Shown here: piece after piece, positions 15,734 through 24,572 of the stretch
Layout of the letters: each line of letters opens with the position of its first letter
How positions within the stretch are numbered: position 1 is the stretch's first letter
Assembly (NCBI GenBank): GCA_036704125.1
Contig: DATNQI010000018.1
Location: 1-46,641 of the forward strand
DNA: 46,641 nt
Source of the DNA: Pantanalinema sp.
GTDB lineage: Bacteria; Cyanobacteriota; Sericytochromatia; S15B-MN24; UBA4093
Direction: 5' to 3'
The notes under the pieces: generated by a model
The model's database searches: none
Seen by the model: the letters and a program-made list of their open reading frames with translations, nothing else
Told to the model about the DNA's origin: nothing
Program-made: the position numbers and the translations under genes

Positions 15734-17092
15734 CTAACCTCCCGTCATGTCCAGGGGCTCCTCGGCGTACTCGCGACGCACCGCGTCGAAGGCTTCCATG
15801 ATGACCGAGAGCTGGGTCTTGATCTGGGCGTCCACCGAGCCGGAGGAGGTGTCGATGAGCACCCCGCCCCGCTGGATCTTGGGGCTGGACTGAAATTCGA
15901 CCTTGCGGACGTTCTTGAGGCGATCGCGGAAGGTCTCCTCGTGCTCGGTGACCAGCGCCATGTCCTCGGGGTTGACCTTGATGGTCACCTCCTCGAGGTC
16001 CGAGACCTTGCTGATGGCCTCGTCGAGGGTCTTGAGGACCGTGTCGGGGCGCACCGCGATCTCGTCCATCAGGACCTTCTCGGCGATCCCGATGGCGAGC
16101 TTCAGGAGCTTCTCCTCGTTCTGCTTGACCGCTTCGCGCAAAGCACCCGCCATCCGGTTGAGCGAGTCCATGGCGTCCTGGACGATCTTGGCGCCTTCCT
16201 CGTCCGCCTGGCTGCGGCCCTCCTGGTAGCCCTCGGCGTAGCCCTGCTGGCGCAGGTCGGCGAGCATCGCCTCGCGCTTGGTCTCGATCTCGAGGATGAC
16301 CCCGGCCGCCTGCGAGTGGGCCTCGTTGACCAGCTGCGCGGCCCGGACCTCGGCCTCCTGCACCGTGCGCGCCGCCTTGAGGCGGGCCTCGGCGAGGATC
16401 CCCTCGCGCTCGGCCAGCAGCGAATGGAGCGCAAGCTCGGAAGGGGGCTCGGCGAGCACGCGGCGGGCGTAGTTGTCCACCAGGCCCGCGAGCTGCTCCT
16501 CGGCCGTCGAAAGCTCGCGCCAGCGCGCGTCGCTCACCGAGTGAGCGGCGAGCTCGGCGTAAGCGGCCTCCACCTGCTTTTCGACGTAGGGGGCGACGCT
16601 CGCGAGCGCCGAATCGAAGCGGGGCCCGCCGGGGAACGCATCCCGGATCGCCGCGACCGCCTCGTCCATTGCAGGCCCCGCGTCGGGCGTGCCGATCTCG
16701 GCGATGGCCTCCTGGGCTGCGTGGTCGGCGGCCTCGTGCGCGGCCTGCACCACCGCGTCACGCTCGACGTCGAAATCCCCGATCAGGTCGAGGGAAGGGG
16801 TTGCGGGCTCGTCACCGGCGTCCTCGAAGGGGATCGCCTCGGCGTAGGCCGTCTCGAGCGCCTCTTCCTCGGGCTGGGTCTCATGCCCCTCGGCGATCGG
16901 CTCCTCGCTCCAGGGCTCGGCCGTCTCGGGCTCGAGCGCCTCGGGTTCGGGCTGGTAGGCGGGAACGACGTGCTCGATGGCTTCCGGCTGCGGCGCAGGG
17001 GCGGTGGGCGCGAACTCTCCGGCCACGATCTGATCGCCGGCCACCACCGCGGTGCCGGTCTGGATCAGCTGGTTGGATTTGATGAGCGCCAT
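15734..17092 (-). CDS. fliH: FliH/SctL-like stator with long acidic N-terminal extension
   Basis: The C-terminal 230 of 452 residues look like FliH. A long charged helix with the G-x-x-x-G run GYAEGYQEGRSQADEEG is followed by the V-ATPase-E-like domain (KLLKLAIGIAEKVLMDEIAVRPDTVL... VTIKVNPEDMALV... RGGVLIDTSSGSVDAQIKTQL). FliH holds FliI in a ring and regulates it. The first 200 residues are unusual: acidic and Pro/Glu/Ala-rich (EPEALEPETAEPWSEE), then a helical segment (YVEKQVEAAYAELAAHSV). Normal FliH is about 230 residues, so this is nearly double. The opening MALIKSNQLIQ resembles short FliH N-termini. It lies 2 bp before the ATPase gene and 58 bp after the DUF2795-like gene. Confidence 0.8.
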   Translation of the reverse strand: MALIKSNQLIQTGTAVVAGDQIVAGEFAPTAPAPQPEAIEHVVPAYQPEPEALEPETAEPWSEEPIAEGHETQPEEEALETAYAEAIPFEDAGDEPATPSLDLIGDFDVERDAVVQAAHEAADHAAQEAIAEIGTPDAGPAMDEAVAAIRDAFPGGPRFDSALASVAPYVEKQVEAAYAELAAHSVSDARWRELSTAEEQLAGLVDNYARRVLAEPPSELALHSLLAEREGILAEARLKAARTVQEAEVRAAQLVNEAHSQAAGVILEIETKREAMLADLRQQGYAEGYQEGRSQADEEGAKIVQDAMDSLNRMAGALREAVKQNEEKLLKLAIGIAEKVLMDEIAVRPDTVLKTLDEAISKVSDLEEVTIKVNPEDMALVTEHEETFRDRLKNVRKVEFQSSPKIQRGGVLIDTSSGSVDAQIKTQLSVIMEAFDAVRREYAEEPLDMTGG

Positions 17093-17126
17093 GGTGAATA
17101 TCCCCGGAAGAGGCCAGTTCCGGGGA

Positions 17127-17138
17127 CATTGTACCCAC
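17127..17138 (-). promoter_or_regulatory. GTGGGTACAATG promoter-like element
   Basis: On the minus strand this reads GTGGGTACAATG and lies 35 bp before the fliH-like start. TACAAT makes a good -10 box. The identical 12-mer sits at the identical distance before the lipoprotein gene at 41460. No TTGACA-like -35 is visible at either place. Confidence 0.45.
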
Positions 17139-17150
17139 GCAAGGCCGCTC

Positions 17151-17426
17151 TTAGAGGGCGTGCTCGATCTTTTGGACCAGATCCGTCACCGACAGGAACT
17201 CGTCGTCCTCCACCCGCAGCAGCATGACCCGGAGCCGCTCGGGGCGATCGCCCGTCAGGTCGATGGTCTCGTCGCCCTTCTGGGCGATCAGCTGATCCTT
17301 CTTGATGGGGAAGTGCACCCCCTCGACCGCGTCCATGAGCGTGGCGATCCCGACGTGCTGGGGGTTGTCGGCGTTGGTCTCCGGGTTGAGCCGGGCGGTG
17401 TCCATGCGGGACAGGTCGTCAGCCAT
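17151..17426 (-). CDS. DUF2795-like small protein
   Basis: This 91-residue protein opens with a polar leader (MADDLSRMDTARLNPETNAD). About 70 residues follow, reading VGIATLMDAVEGVHFPIKKDQLIAQ... LLRVEDDEFLSVTDLVQKIEHAL. That layout (L-x-x-x-x-GV-x-FP-x-x-K-x-x-L, later D-x-x-F-x-x-x-x-DL) fits DUF2795, a small helical domain of unknown function. A near-perfect ribosome-binding site (AAAGGAGG) precedes the start by 6 bases. It lies upstream of and in line with the FliH-FliI pair, 58 bp away, although a promoter-like element in that gap may let the pair be transcribed separately. The family assignment is by pattern and the function is unknown. Confidence 0.6.
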   Translation of the reverse strand: MADDLSRMDTARLNPETNADNPQHVGIATLMDAVEGVHFPIKKDQLIAQKGDETIDLTGDRPERLRVMLLRVEDDEFLSVTDLVQKIEHAL

Positions 17427-17437
17427 TCCGGGCCTCC

Positions 17438-17472
17438 TTTCGCGAGCGCCCCTATCCTAGGCGTGCGCGAAA
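17438..17472. terminator. Imperfect hairpin between LptD-like and DUF2795-like genes
   Basis: TTTCGCGAGCGCC (17438-17450) pairs imperfectly with GGCGTGCGCGAAA (17460-17472). On the minus strand it lies after the DUF2795-like gene's upstream neighbour and before its ribosome-binding site, whose AAA is part of one arm. It may be a terminator for the LptD-like operon or a leader structure. Confidence 0.35.
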
Positions 17473-17492
17473 AGTGCCACAAGGCCTTCTTG

Positions 17493-19187
17493 CTAGAACC
17501 CCGCGAGCTGGTAGTCGAAGGAGAACTGGGTGAAGGGCTGTCCGGGACGCGGCGGGCGGAAGGTCACCCCGAGGCTCAGGCAGTTGACTGCGTAGCGCAG
17601 GCCGAACCACAGATCGCCCATCCCGAAGCTGTCGACGGCGAAGGGCTTGTCGTAGTTGCGCGCCCACCAGGCCCCGCTCCCGAGGCTCCAGGGACCGTAG
17701 ATGTTCAGGTTGGATCCCACGACGACGCGATCGACCGCCGTGGCGCCGTCGTGCAGGAAGGGGGTGCCTCCCCCCGTCTTGTAGACCGGCTGCGTTTCCA
17801 GGTTGAAGTTGGTCGTGAACCAAGGCGCCCAGCGCTGGGCGTTGCCCATTCCGAGCGAGAGAACCGACTGGCTGCGATCGCCCGTGTAGTAGGCAGTGCT
17901 CGCCCCCCCGTAGAAGCCCGTGCTCCAGAACGCGTTGGGGTTCCAGCTCGGCAGCCCCAGCGAGAGACCGGCCGAGGTGACCCCCGATCCGGTCCCCGAG
18001 TTCTCCTCGAAGATGTAGCCGGCACGAACCGACGGCCCCAGGGTCACCGGGCCCAGCGACACGGCGGGCCAGGTGGTGGTCAGCTCCGGCAGGCGATGGA
18101 CCGGGAAGCCGCCCGGGTCCACCTGGTACTGCTCGTCGTTGCGGCGGCCCACGTCGACCCGGTAGCCCACGTTCATGATCGAGCGGGCCCCGCCCCAGTC
18201 CTTGGTGAAGGAGAGGTTGGCGTGCGGCCCCTGACGCCCCTTATCAGGCGTCAGCCATGGAAAGTACTGCGTGTAGTTGGCGTCGAAGCGGCCGTGAGCC
18301 TCCGCGGGCGCGGGGAAGTCCTGGATCACCCCGGCCGAGACGCCACGCGACGACATGACCCGGACGGGGACGGCCCCCGGCATGTCCGGCCCCAGCTGGT
18401 AGGGGGTCCGCGAATCGACGAAGATGCCCTGCGCGTCGTTGAAGCCCACGTTGGCGTCGATCCTGGTGTCCTGGAGACCGACGCTGAAGCGCTGGGCCGC
18501 CTGGCCGATAGTGGCGACGAAGTAAGGGATCACCATGACCGGCACGCCGCCGACCACCGCCTTCACCCAGCGACCGCTGAGGTTCCAGGTCTTGCGCTTG
18601 GGATACCAGTCCAGGCGATCGCCCGCGAACCAGTAGCCCGGATCCTCCTGCGCGCAGGGCGACACCCTCACGTCCTCGGAATAGGCGAGGTCCGGGGTGA
18701 AGTGGAGGCGCCGGCCGCCGAACCAGGCCTGGCGCTCGATGGTCGCTTGCCAGTCGTCGGCGTCGATCGTGCGCGTCGCCAGGTCGAAGCGGATGCGCTC
18801 GGCCTTGAGGTGGTGGATCCCCTGCGAGAGGCGAACGCTGCCGCTCGCCTCGCCGCGCATGGTCACCCGGTCGAAGTGGATGCCGTCGGCGGTGAGGGTG
18901 ATGCCGTCGTAGACGGCGCGCACCTTGCCGGTGGCCGTCACGTAGCCGGCCTCGTCGTCGACGGCCTCGACGCGCTCGGCCTCGAGGGTCACGAGCAGGG
19001 CCTCCGGGTCGGCGCTCGGCGTGGCGGCCGCGACGAACGCGATCTCTTCCAGCGGCTCGGTCGGCGCGACGGGCACGGCGGCAGGCGCCTCGGAAGCGGG
19101 GTTCTTCGGGCAGCTCTCGCACGCCCAGGCACCAGGCGCCGTCGCCACCGAGAGGGCCAGCGCGAAGCCAACGGCAAGCCGCCTCAC
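17493..19187 (-). CDS. lptD: LptD/OstA-like outer-membrane LPS-assembly protein
   Basis: This 564-residue protein has a signal peptide (MRRLAVGFALALSVATAPGAWA). An OstA/LptA-like jellyroll follows (AGYVTATGKVRAVYDGITLTADGIHFD... LKAERIRFDLATRTIDAD). Next comes the LptD junction: SPCAQEDPGYW, then WVKAVVGGVPVMVIPYF, matching the conserved Cys-x-x-x-x-P-x-W and GVPV-x-x-x-PY. The remainder is an aromatic-rich beta-barrel ending in Phe. LptD inserts lipopolysaccharide into the outer leaflet, so the organism should be diderm. It is shorter than proteobacterial LptD (about 750). A CESC pair sits just after the signal cleavage site. The GTG start overlaps the DUF58 stop (GTGA), with GGAGGGTGG just upstream. 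Confidence 0.8.
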   Translation of the reverse strand: MRRLAVGFALALSVATAPGAWACESCPKNPASEAPAAVPVAPTEPLEEIAFVAAATPSADPEALLVTLEAERVEAVDDEAGYVTATGKVRAVYDGITLTADGIHFDRVTMRGEASGSVRLSQGIHHLKAERIRFDLATRTIDADDWQATIERQAWFGGRRLHFTPDLAYSEDVRVSPCAQEDPGYWFAGDRLDWYPKRKTWNLSGRWVKAVVGGVPVMVIPYFVATIGQAAQRFSVGLQDTRIDANVGFNDAQGIFVDSRTPYQLGPDMPGAVPVRVMSSRGVSAGVIQDFPAPAEAHGRFDANYTQYFPWLTPDKGRQGPHANLSFTKDWGGARSIMNVGYRVDVGRRNDEQYQVDPGGFPVHRLPELTTTWPAVSLGPVTLGPSVRAGYIFEENSGTGSGVTSAGLSLGLPSWNPNAFWSTGFYGGASTAYYTGDRSQSVLSLGMGNAQRWAPWFTTNFNLETQPVYKTGGGTPFLHDGATAVDRVVVGSNLNIYGPWSLGSGAWWARNYDKPFAVDSFGMGDLWFGLRYAVNCLSLGVTFRPPRPGQPFTQFSFDYQLAGF

Positions 19188-20086
19188 AGGGCCACCCTCC
19201 GGCGCCGCACCTGGCGCTTGGCGCGGCGCTCGAAGAACTCGGCCAGCGGCTTCACGTAGGTCTGGTCGGTCCTGAGCACCAGCTCGTCGATGCCGAGCGA
19301 GCGAAACAGCGCCGAGCGGTTGTCCGCGAGGTCCTTGGCCCGGCGGGCGTAGTCGGCGCGCACGCGCGCGCTGCCCGTGTCCACCAGCATGGTCTCGAGC
19401 GTCTCGGGATCGGCGACCTCCATCAGGCCCACGTCCGGCAGCTCCAGCTCGCGCGGGTCCACCAGGGTCACGGCGATGACGTCGTGCTTGGCCAAGAGGC
19501 CCTTGAGCGGCCCCTCCACGTCCAGGTCGATGAAGTCCGACAGCACGAAGACGACGGCCCTGCCGGTCAGCACCTTCTGGAAGTAGGCGAGGCTCTCGGC
19601 GTAGCGGGTCCTCACCCCCTGGGGGCGGTAGACCAGCATGTCCCGGATCATGCGAAGGACGTGCGCCCGGCCGCGCCGGGGGGGCACGAAGCGCTCGGGC
19701 CCGTCGCTGAACAGGAAGAGCCCCACCCGGTCGTGGTTCTGCATGGCCGAAAGGGCGATCGCCGCGGCGAACTCGGTGGCGAGCTCCCGCTTGAGGCGGC
19801 CCTTGGAGCCGAAGGAGAGCGAGGCCGACAGGTCCACCGCGAGCATGATGGTCAGCTCGCGCTCCTCGACGAACTTCTTGACGAAGAGGCGATCCATGCG
19901 GGCCGTGACGTTCCAGTCGATGAGGCGGACGTCGTCGCCCTCCTGGTACTCGCGCACCTCGTCGAAGTCGATGCCGCGTCCCTTGAAGACCGAATGGTAC
20001 TCGCCGCCGAAGATGTTCGAGACCAGGCGGGTGGTCTTGATCTCCAGGCGACGGATCCGGCGGGAAAGCTCGGGCTGCTCGGCCAT
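19184..20086 (-). CDS. DUF58 protein (vWA-like)
   Basis: This 300-residue protein contains the DUF58 core: GRGIDFDEVREYQEGDDVRLIDWNVTAR, then the vWA-like strand and metal site IMLAVDLSASLSFGS (D-x-S-x-S) and VVFVLSDFIDLD. DUF58 proteins are almost always encoded beside MoxR AAA+ ATPases and are thought to be their substrates or partners in assembling cell-envelope or metal-cofactor complexes. Here MoxR lies 6 bp upstream, and the stop overlaps the LptD-like start by four bases. No membrane segment is present, so it is cytoplasmic. It lacks the N-terminal membrane helices of longer DUF58 members, which is common in the roughly 300-residue subtype. Confidence 0.9.
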   Translation of the reverse strand: MAEQPELSRRIRRLEIKTTRLVSNIFGGEYHSVFKGRGIDFDEVREYQEGDDVRLIDWNVTARMDRLFVKKFVEERELTIMLAVDLSASLSFGSKGRLKRELATEFAAAIALSAMQNHDRVGLFLFSDGPERFVPPRRGRAHVLRMIRDMLVYRPQGVRTRYAESLAYFQKVLTGRAVVFVLSDFIDLDVEGPLKGLLAKHDVIAVTLVDPRELELPDVGLMEVADPETLETMLVDTGSARVRADYARRAKDLADNRSALFRSLGIDELVLRTDQTYVKPLAEFFERRAKRQVRRRRVAL

Positions 20087-20092
20087 GGGGGG

Positions 20093-21085
<993 letters not shown>

Positions 21086-21199
21086 CCCTCGCCCAGAACC
21101 TCTCGCTGATAGCTCGATCGTCCCTTCGCCACCAAACGACGAAGCCAGGCCAATTCTAGCCTAACGGGCATGGTTCCTCAAGCGAGCGGCGCAAAGGCG

Positions 21200-22357
21200 C
21201 TAGCCCCCGAGCGGGGTCTCCAGGCACGCCCGGATGGCGCCCTCGGCCAGAGCGATGTCGGCGATACCCGCCAGGTGACCGCGCTTGGGGGGCAGGGGCG
21301 CGACCGCGTAGTCCGCCCCGGCGGCCTCGAGAGCCTGCACCACGGGCAGGTGATAGCTCGGCAGGTGCACCAGCTCGTCGCCCTCGCCGGGGATGAGCAG
21401 CACCCGCGCCTTGACCCGCTCGAACGCGGCGGCCAGCGAGCCGTGGCCCGAGGAGAGGTCCCAGCGCATGTTGGCGCGCAGCATGGCGATCCAGGCGTTG
21501 GCGTCGTACAGGGCCGCACGCTTGCGCGCCTCGGCGTCGAGCCATGCCTCGATCGCCCACTCGGCGGTCCGATCCCGGCGCGGATCGCACTCGGGGTCGG
21601 CGAAGGCGCGGCCGAAAGTCTCGAGGAGCATCTCGCGCCCGCTGGAGAGCAGCGTCATGAGCTTGATCGAGGTGGCCAGGCCGTCGATGGGCGGGTTGTC
21701 GGGCGCGTAGCGGCCGTCCTCGAAGCGCGGGTCGAGCCGGACGGCGTCCATCATCACCCGGTAGAGGCCGATCTCGCGGGGCTGGAACTCGGCCAGGCCG
21801 ATGGCCGCGATCACGCGGTCGACCTCGGTCGGGTGCGAGACGGCCCACTCGAGCGCCTGCATGGCTCCGAGCGAGGGGCCCGCCACGGCCGCGAGCCGGT
21901 GGATGCCGAGCTGCCTGAGGACGTGGCGCTGGGCGCTGACCGCGTCGGCCATGGCGAGGGGCGGGAAGGCCGGGCCATAGGGCTTGCCGGTCGAAGGGTC
22001 GAGGCTCGCCGCGCTGGTGGTCACCCCGTGCGGGGCGTCGGTGCGGACGCAGCCGAGCGCGTCGATGGAGACGACGAAGTAACGCTCGGTGTCGATGGCC
22101 TTGCCGGGGCCGATCACCGGGTCCCACCAGCCGAGCTCGCTGTCGGCCGCGTCGTAGCGGCCCGCCGCGTGCGAGTGGCCCGAGAAGAAGTGACAGATGA
22201 GCACGGCGTTGTCGCGCGCCGCGTTGAGGCGGCCGTAGGTCTCGAAGCCCACCGAGACCTCGCGCAGGCGCTCGCCGCAAGCGAGCGTCAGCTCGGGGAT
22301 GGTGGCGACCTGCTTGGTGGTCAGCAGGGGGGCGGGTTTCAGGGGTGCTTCGGGCAT
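21200..22357 (-). CDS. MetX-like alpha/beta-hydrolase (homoserine O-acetyltransferase family)
   Basis: This 385-residue protein matches the homoserine acetyltransferase fold family: SVGFETYGRLNAARDNAVLICH, SGHSHAAG, WWDPVIGPGKAIDTERYFVVSIDALG, and the nucleophile elbow GPSLGAMQALEWAVSHP. A late Asp (GEGDELVHLPSYH) and a late His (KRGHLAG) complete a likely triad. It departs from true MetX: the usual GSTGP stretch is replaced by VRTDAPHGVTTS and the elbow is GPSLGAM, not GGSMGGM. A different acyl-transfer or hydrolase activity is therefore possible. ATG 22357 with GGAG upstream is preferred to the longer frame. Its promoter carries the 11-bp direct repeats also found before the PHA genes, which hints at acyl or PHA metabolism rather than methionine synthesis. 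Confidence 0.7.
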   Translation of the reverse strand: MPEAPLKPAPLLTTKQVATIPELTLACGERLREVSVGFETYGRLNAARDNAVLICHFFSGHSHAAGRYDAADSELGWWDPVIGPGKAIDTERYFVVSIDALGCVRTDAPHGVTTSAASLDPSTGKPYGPAFPPLAMADAVSAQRHVLRQLGIHRLAAVAGPSLGAMQALEWAVSHPTEVDRVIAAIGLAEFQPREIGLYRVMMDAVRLDPRFEDGRYAPDNPPIDGLATSIKLMTLLSSGREMLLETFGRAFADPECDPRRDRTAEWAIEAWLDAEARKRAALYDANAWIAMLRANMRWDLSSGHGSLAAAFERVKARVLLIPGEGDELVHLPSYHLPVVQALEAAGADYAVAPLPPKRGHLAGIADIALAEGAIRACLETPLGG

Positions 22358-22394
22358 CGCAGCTCTCCAGAGAGGTGGCGCAAAAGACCCCCTC

Positions 22395-22427
22395 AAGGTA
22401 GCAATGGCCCGTTACGCACGGGTTACA
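22395..22427 (-). promoter_or_regulatory. Putative SARP operator and -10 of the MetX-like gene
   Basis: Read on the minus strand: TGTAAC (22427-22422), 5 bp, CGTAAC (22416-22411), 10 bp, then TACCTT (22400-22395) as a weak -10. The 11-bp direct-repeat pitch and the 10-bp gap match three other sites in this region. It stands back-to-back with the site for the divergent SDR gene. Confidence 0.65.
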
Positions 22428-22433
22428 AGGCCC

Positions 22434-22466
22434 TGTAACGGGGGTGTAACGAGGGGGAGCTATGAA
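22434..22466 (+). promoter_or_regulatory. Putative SARP operator and -10 of the SDR gene
   Basis: TGTAAC (22434-22439), 5 bp, TGTAAC (22445-22450), 10 bp, TATGAA (22461-22466). If TATGAA is the -10 box, the ATG at 22462 lies inside the promoter and cannot be the start codon. This supports translation from ATG 22537 with a leader of about 60 bases. Confidence 0.65.
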
Positions 22467-22490
22467 CGATCAAGATCCCCCCACCCCCGA

Positions 22491-22513
22491 CCCCGCCCCA
22501 CCGGGGGGCGGGG
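22491..22513. repeat. GC hairpin repeat, copy 1
   Basis: CCCCGCCCC and GGGGCGGGG form a perfect 9-bp stem around ACCGG, in the leader of the SDR gene. A nearly identical unit, including the following A(G/A)TC, lies downstream of the gene at 23449-23472. Confidence 0.6.
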
Positions 22514-22536
22514 AGTCCGACAACAGGAGAAGGCCC

Positions 22537-23349
22537 ATGCTCGACACGACCGCCCGCGCCTCCGACGCCCTCGCCAACGCCCTCCCCAACTTCCGGCTGA
22601 CCGACAAGGTCGCCGTCGTCACCGGCGCAGGCTCCGGCCTCGGCAAGGCGATCGCCCTCGGCTTCGCCGCCTCGGGCGCCAAGGTCGTCCTGACCGAGCT
22701 GCCCGGCCGCATGGCCCTCGCCGAGGAGACGATCAGCGAGATCGAAGGCTTCGAGGGCGAGGCGCTCGCCGTCGCCCTCGACATCACCTCGACCGAGTCG
22801 ATCGAGGCGGTGTTCGAGGCCGCCGTGGGCCGCTTCGGCGGCATCGACGTGCTGGTGAACAACGCCGGGATCAACATCCCCAAGCCCGCCCTCGAGGTCA
22901 CCGAGGAGGACTGGGACAAGGTGCTGGACATCAACCTCAAGGGCACCTTCTTCGCCTGCCAGGCCGCGGGCCGCCGCATGGTCGCGCAGGGCCGCGGCGG
23001 GCGGATCGTCAACATCACCTCCCAGAACGGGGTGGTCGGCTACTACAAGCGCGCCGCCTACTGCTCGAGCAAGGCGGGCGTGGTCAACCTGACCCGCGTG
23101 CTCGCCATCGAGTGGGCCGAGCACGGCATCAACGTCAACTCCGTCGGCCCCACCTTCGTTGAGACCCCGCTGACGGCCGTGACCTTCGCCGATCCGGGCT
23201 TCCGGGAGGACATCCTGCGCCGCCTGCCCGTCGGCCGCCTGGGCACCCCCGAGGAGATCGTCGGCGCCGTGGTCTACCTGGCCTCGCCGGCTTCGAGCCT
23301 CGTCACGGGCCAGACCCTCCTGGTGGACGGCGGCTGGACCGCGCTCTAG
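22537..23349 (+). CDS. SDR-family NAD(P)-dependent oxidoreductase
   Basis: This 270-residue short-chain dehydrogenase has the cofactor motif TGAGSGLGKA, the structural motif NNAG, the catalytic Ser in NITSQNG and the YCSSK active site (Y-x-x-x-K). The C-terminus (TGQTLLVDGGWT) is typical. The family covers 3-oxoacyl reductases, sugar dehydrogenases and gluconate 5-dehydrogenases, and the substrate cannot be read from sequence. ATG 22537 is preceded by AGGAGA. The upstream ATG 22462 also has a purine-rich site, but it falls in the predicted -10 box and its extension is Pro/Gly-rich and non-conserved. The shared operator suggests it works with the PHA genes, perhaps on 3-hydroxyacyl intermediates. 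A classic terminator follows. Confidence 0.85.
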   Translation: MLDTTARASDALANALPNFRLTDKVAVVTGAGSGLGKAIALGFAASGAKVVLTELPGRMALAEETISEIEGFEGEALAVALDITSTESIEAVFEAAVGRFGGIDVLVNNAGINIPKPALEVTEEDWDKVLDINLKGTFFACQAAGRRMVAQGRGGRIVNITSQNGVVGYYKRAAYCSSKAGVVNLTRVLAIEWAEHGINVNSVGPTFVETPLTAVTFADPGFREDILRRLPVGRLGTPEEIVGAVVYLASPASSLVTGQTLLVDGGWTAL

Positions 23350-23366
23350 CAAGCGAACGCAAGAGG

Positions 23367-23397
23367 GGCCCGGCGGATGACCGCCGGGCCTTTCTGT
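23367..23397 (+). terminator. Rho-independent terminator after SDR gene
   Basis: A perfect 10-bp stem (GGCCCGGCGG at 23367-23376 with 23381-23390) and an ATGA loop are followed by TTTCTGTT. It lies 17 bp after the SDR stop codon. Confidence 0.9.
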
Positions 23398-23448
23398 TCG
23401 CTCGGGTCTAAGCATGTCTTGCCGGAATCGAACGTCTGCCTGGGTCCT

Positions 23449-23472
23449 CCCCGCCCCACCGGGGGGGCGGGG
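23449..23472. repeat. GC hairpin repeat, copy 2
   Basis: CCCCGCCCC and GGGGCGGGG pair around ACCGGG. It matches copy 1 at 22491-22513 with one extra G. It sits between the SDR terminator and the convergent peroxidase gene, where it could serve as that gene's terminator on the minus strand. Confidence 0.6.
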
Positions 23473-23506
23473 AATCAAGCGAACGCTTCGTTTCACATCG
23501 ATCTGC

Positions 23507-24550
23507 TCAGACCGGGAGCTTGGGCGCCTTCTGCCTGGGGAACTCGCCCGTCAGCGCGTTCAGGAAGGCCACGATGTCCTTGGTCTGGGCGTCGGTGAGG
23601 GTGGCGTTGAGCTGGGACTTGGCCATCACGCGCACCGCCTCGTCGAGGGTCTTGACCGAGCCGTTGTGGAAGTAGGGCGCGGTCCTGGCCACGTTGCGCC
23701 AGGTGGGCACCCGCCACACGTGGCGGTCCGCCTCGGCGCGGGTCACCTCGTAGCGGCCCGGGTCCTTCTTGAGCTGGTACCTGGCGTCGTAGGCGCTCGC
23801 GACGCTCGGGAAGCGCTGGTAGAAGCCGGTCCCCTCGGGCAGGGGGGGCCCCGAGAAGTTGGGGCCGCTGTGGCAGCTGACGCAGCCCAGCTGCTGGACC
23901 AGGCCCATGCCGCGCCTGGCGGCGCTCGAGAGGGCCGACGCGTCGCCCTTCACGTAGCGATCGAAGGGGCTGTTGGGGGTGACGAGGGTGCGCTCGTAGG
24001 CCGCGATCGCCCCGGCCGCGTTGTCGATGTTGAGCCCGTTCTTGCCGTAGACCGCCTCGAACTGCTTGACGTAGCCGGGGATGAGCGACAGGCGCTTGAC
24101 CACCGCGGCGTGATCGGGGTTGCCCATCTCGACCGGGTTGACCATGGGCCCCTTGGCCTGCTCCTCGAGGCTCGCGGCGCGGCCGTCCCAGAACTGGACC
24201 GAGAGGTGGGCGGCGTTCCAGACGGTGGGCGCCGAGCGGCCGCCGGTCTTGCCGTGGACGCCGAGCGAGGTGGCGCGGTTGTCGTCGCCGCCCTTCATGA
24301 CGTCGTGGCAGGAGTTGCACGAGACCGCCCCCGTGCTGGAGAGCCTGGGGTCGAAGTAGAGCTGGCGGCCCAGCTCGACCTTGGCCGCGGTCATGGGGTT
24401 GGAGCTGGGCACGGGCGGCTTCTCGGGCAGGATGAAGGCCTTCCACTGGGCGCGGGCCTCGGCCGGGACCGCGGCCGAGGCCGCGCCCCCCAGGGCGGCG
24501 AAGGTGGCGATCGCCGCCAGGGCTCCGATCGACAGACGTGTTGCGCGCAT
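23507..24550 (-). CDS. Di-haem cytochrome c peroxidase (CcpA/MauG family)
   Basis: This 347-residue protein has a signal peptide (MRATRLSIGALAAIATFAALGGAASA) and two c-type haem sites, CNSCH and CVSCH, spaced as in bacterial di-haem peroxidases. ELGRQLYFDPRLSSTGAVSCNSCH and the later RVPTWRNVARTAPYFHNG are family signatures. The enzyme reduces hydrogen peroxide in the periplasm with electrons from a small cytochrome or quinol. Starts are possible at ATG 24568 and 24550. I prefer 24550, because AAAGGGAG precedes it and because a Per-box palindrome ends 5 bp before the other. The likely promoter and operator lie in the gap behind the phaB terminator, suggesting peroxide-responsive control. Confidence 0.92.
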   Translation of the reverse strand: MRATRLSIGALAAIATFAALGGAASAAVPAEARAQWKAFILPEKPPVPSSNPMTAAKVELGRQLYFDPRLSSTGAVSCNSCHDVMKGGDDNRATSLGVHGKTGGRSAPTVWNAAHLSVQFWDGRAASLEEQAKGPMVNPVEMGNPDHAAVVKRLSLIPGYVKQFEAVYGKNGLNIDNAAGAIAAYERTLVTPNSPFDRYVKGDASALSSAARRGMGLVQQLGCVSCHSGPNFSGPPLPEGTGFYQRFPSVASAYDARYQLKKDPGRYEVTRAEADRHVWRVPTWRNVARTAPYFHNGSVKTLDEAVRVMAKSQLNATLTDAQTKDIVAFLNALTGEFPRQKAPKLPV

Positions 24551-24572
24551 GGGGCTCCCTTTCATCATCGAT

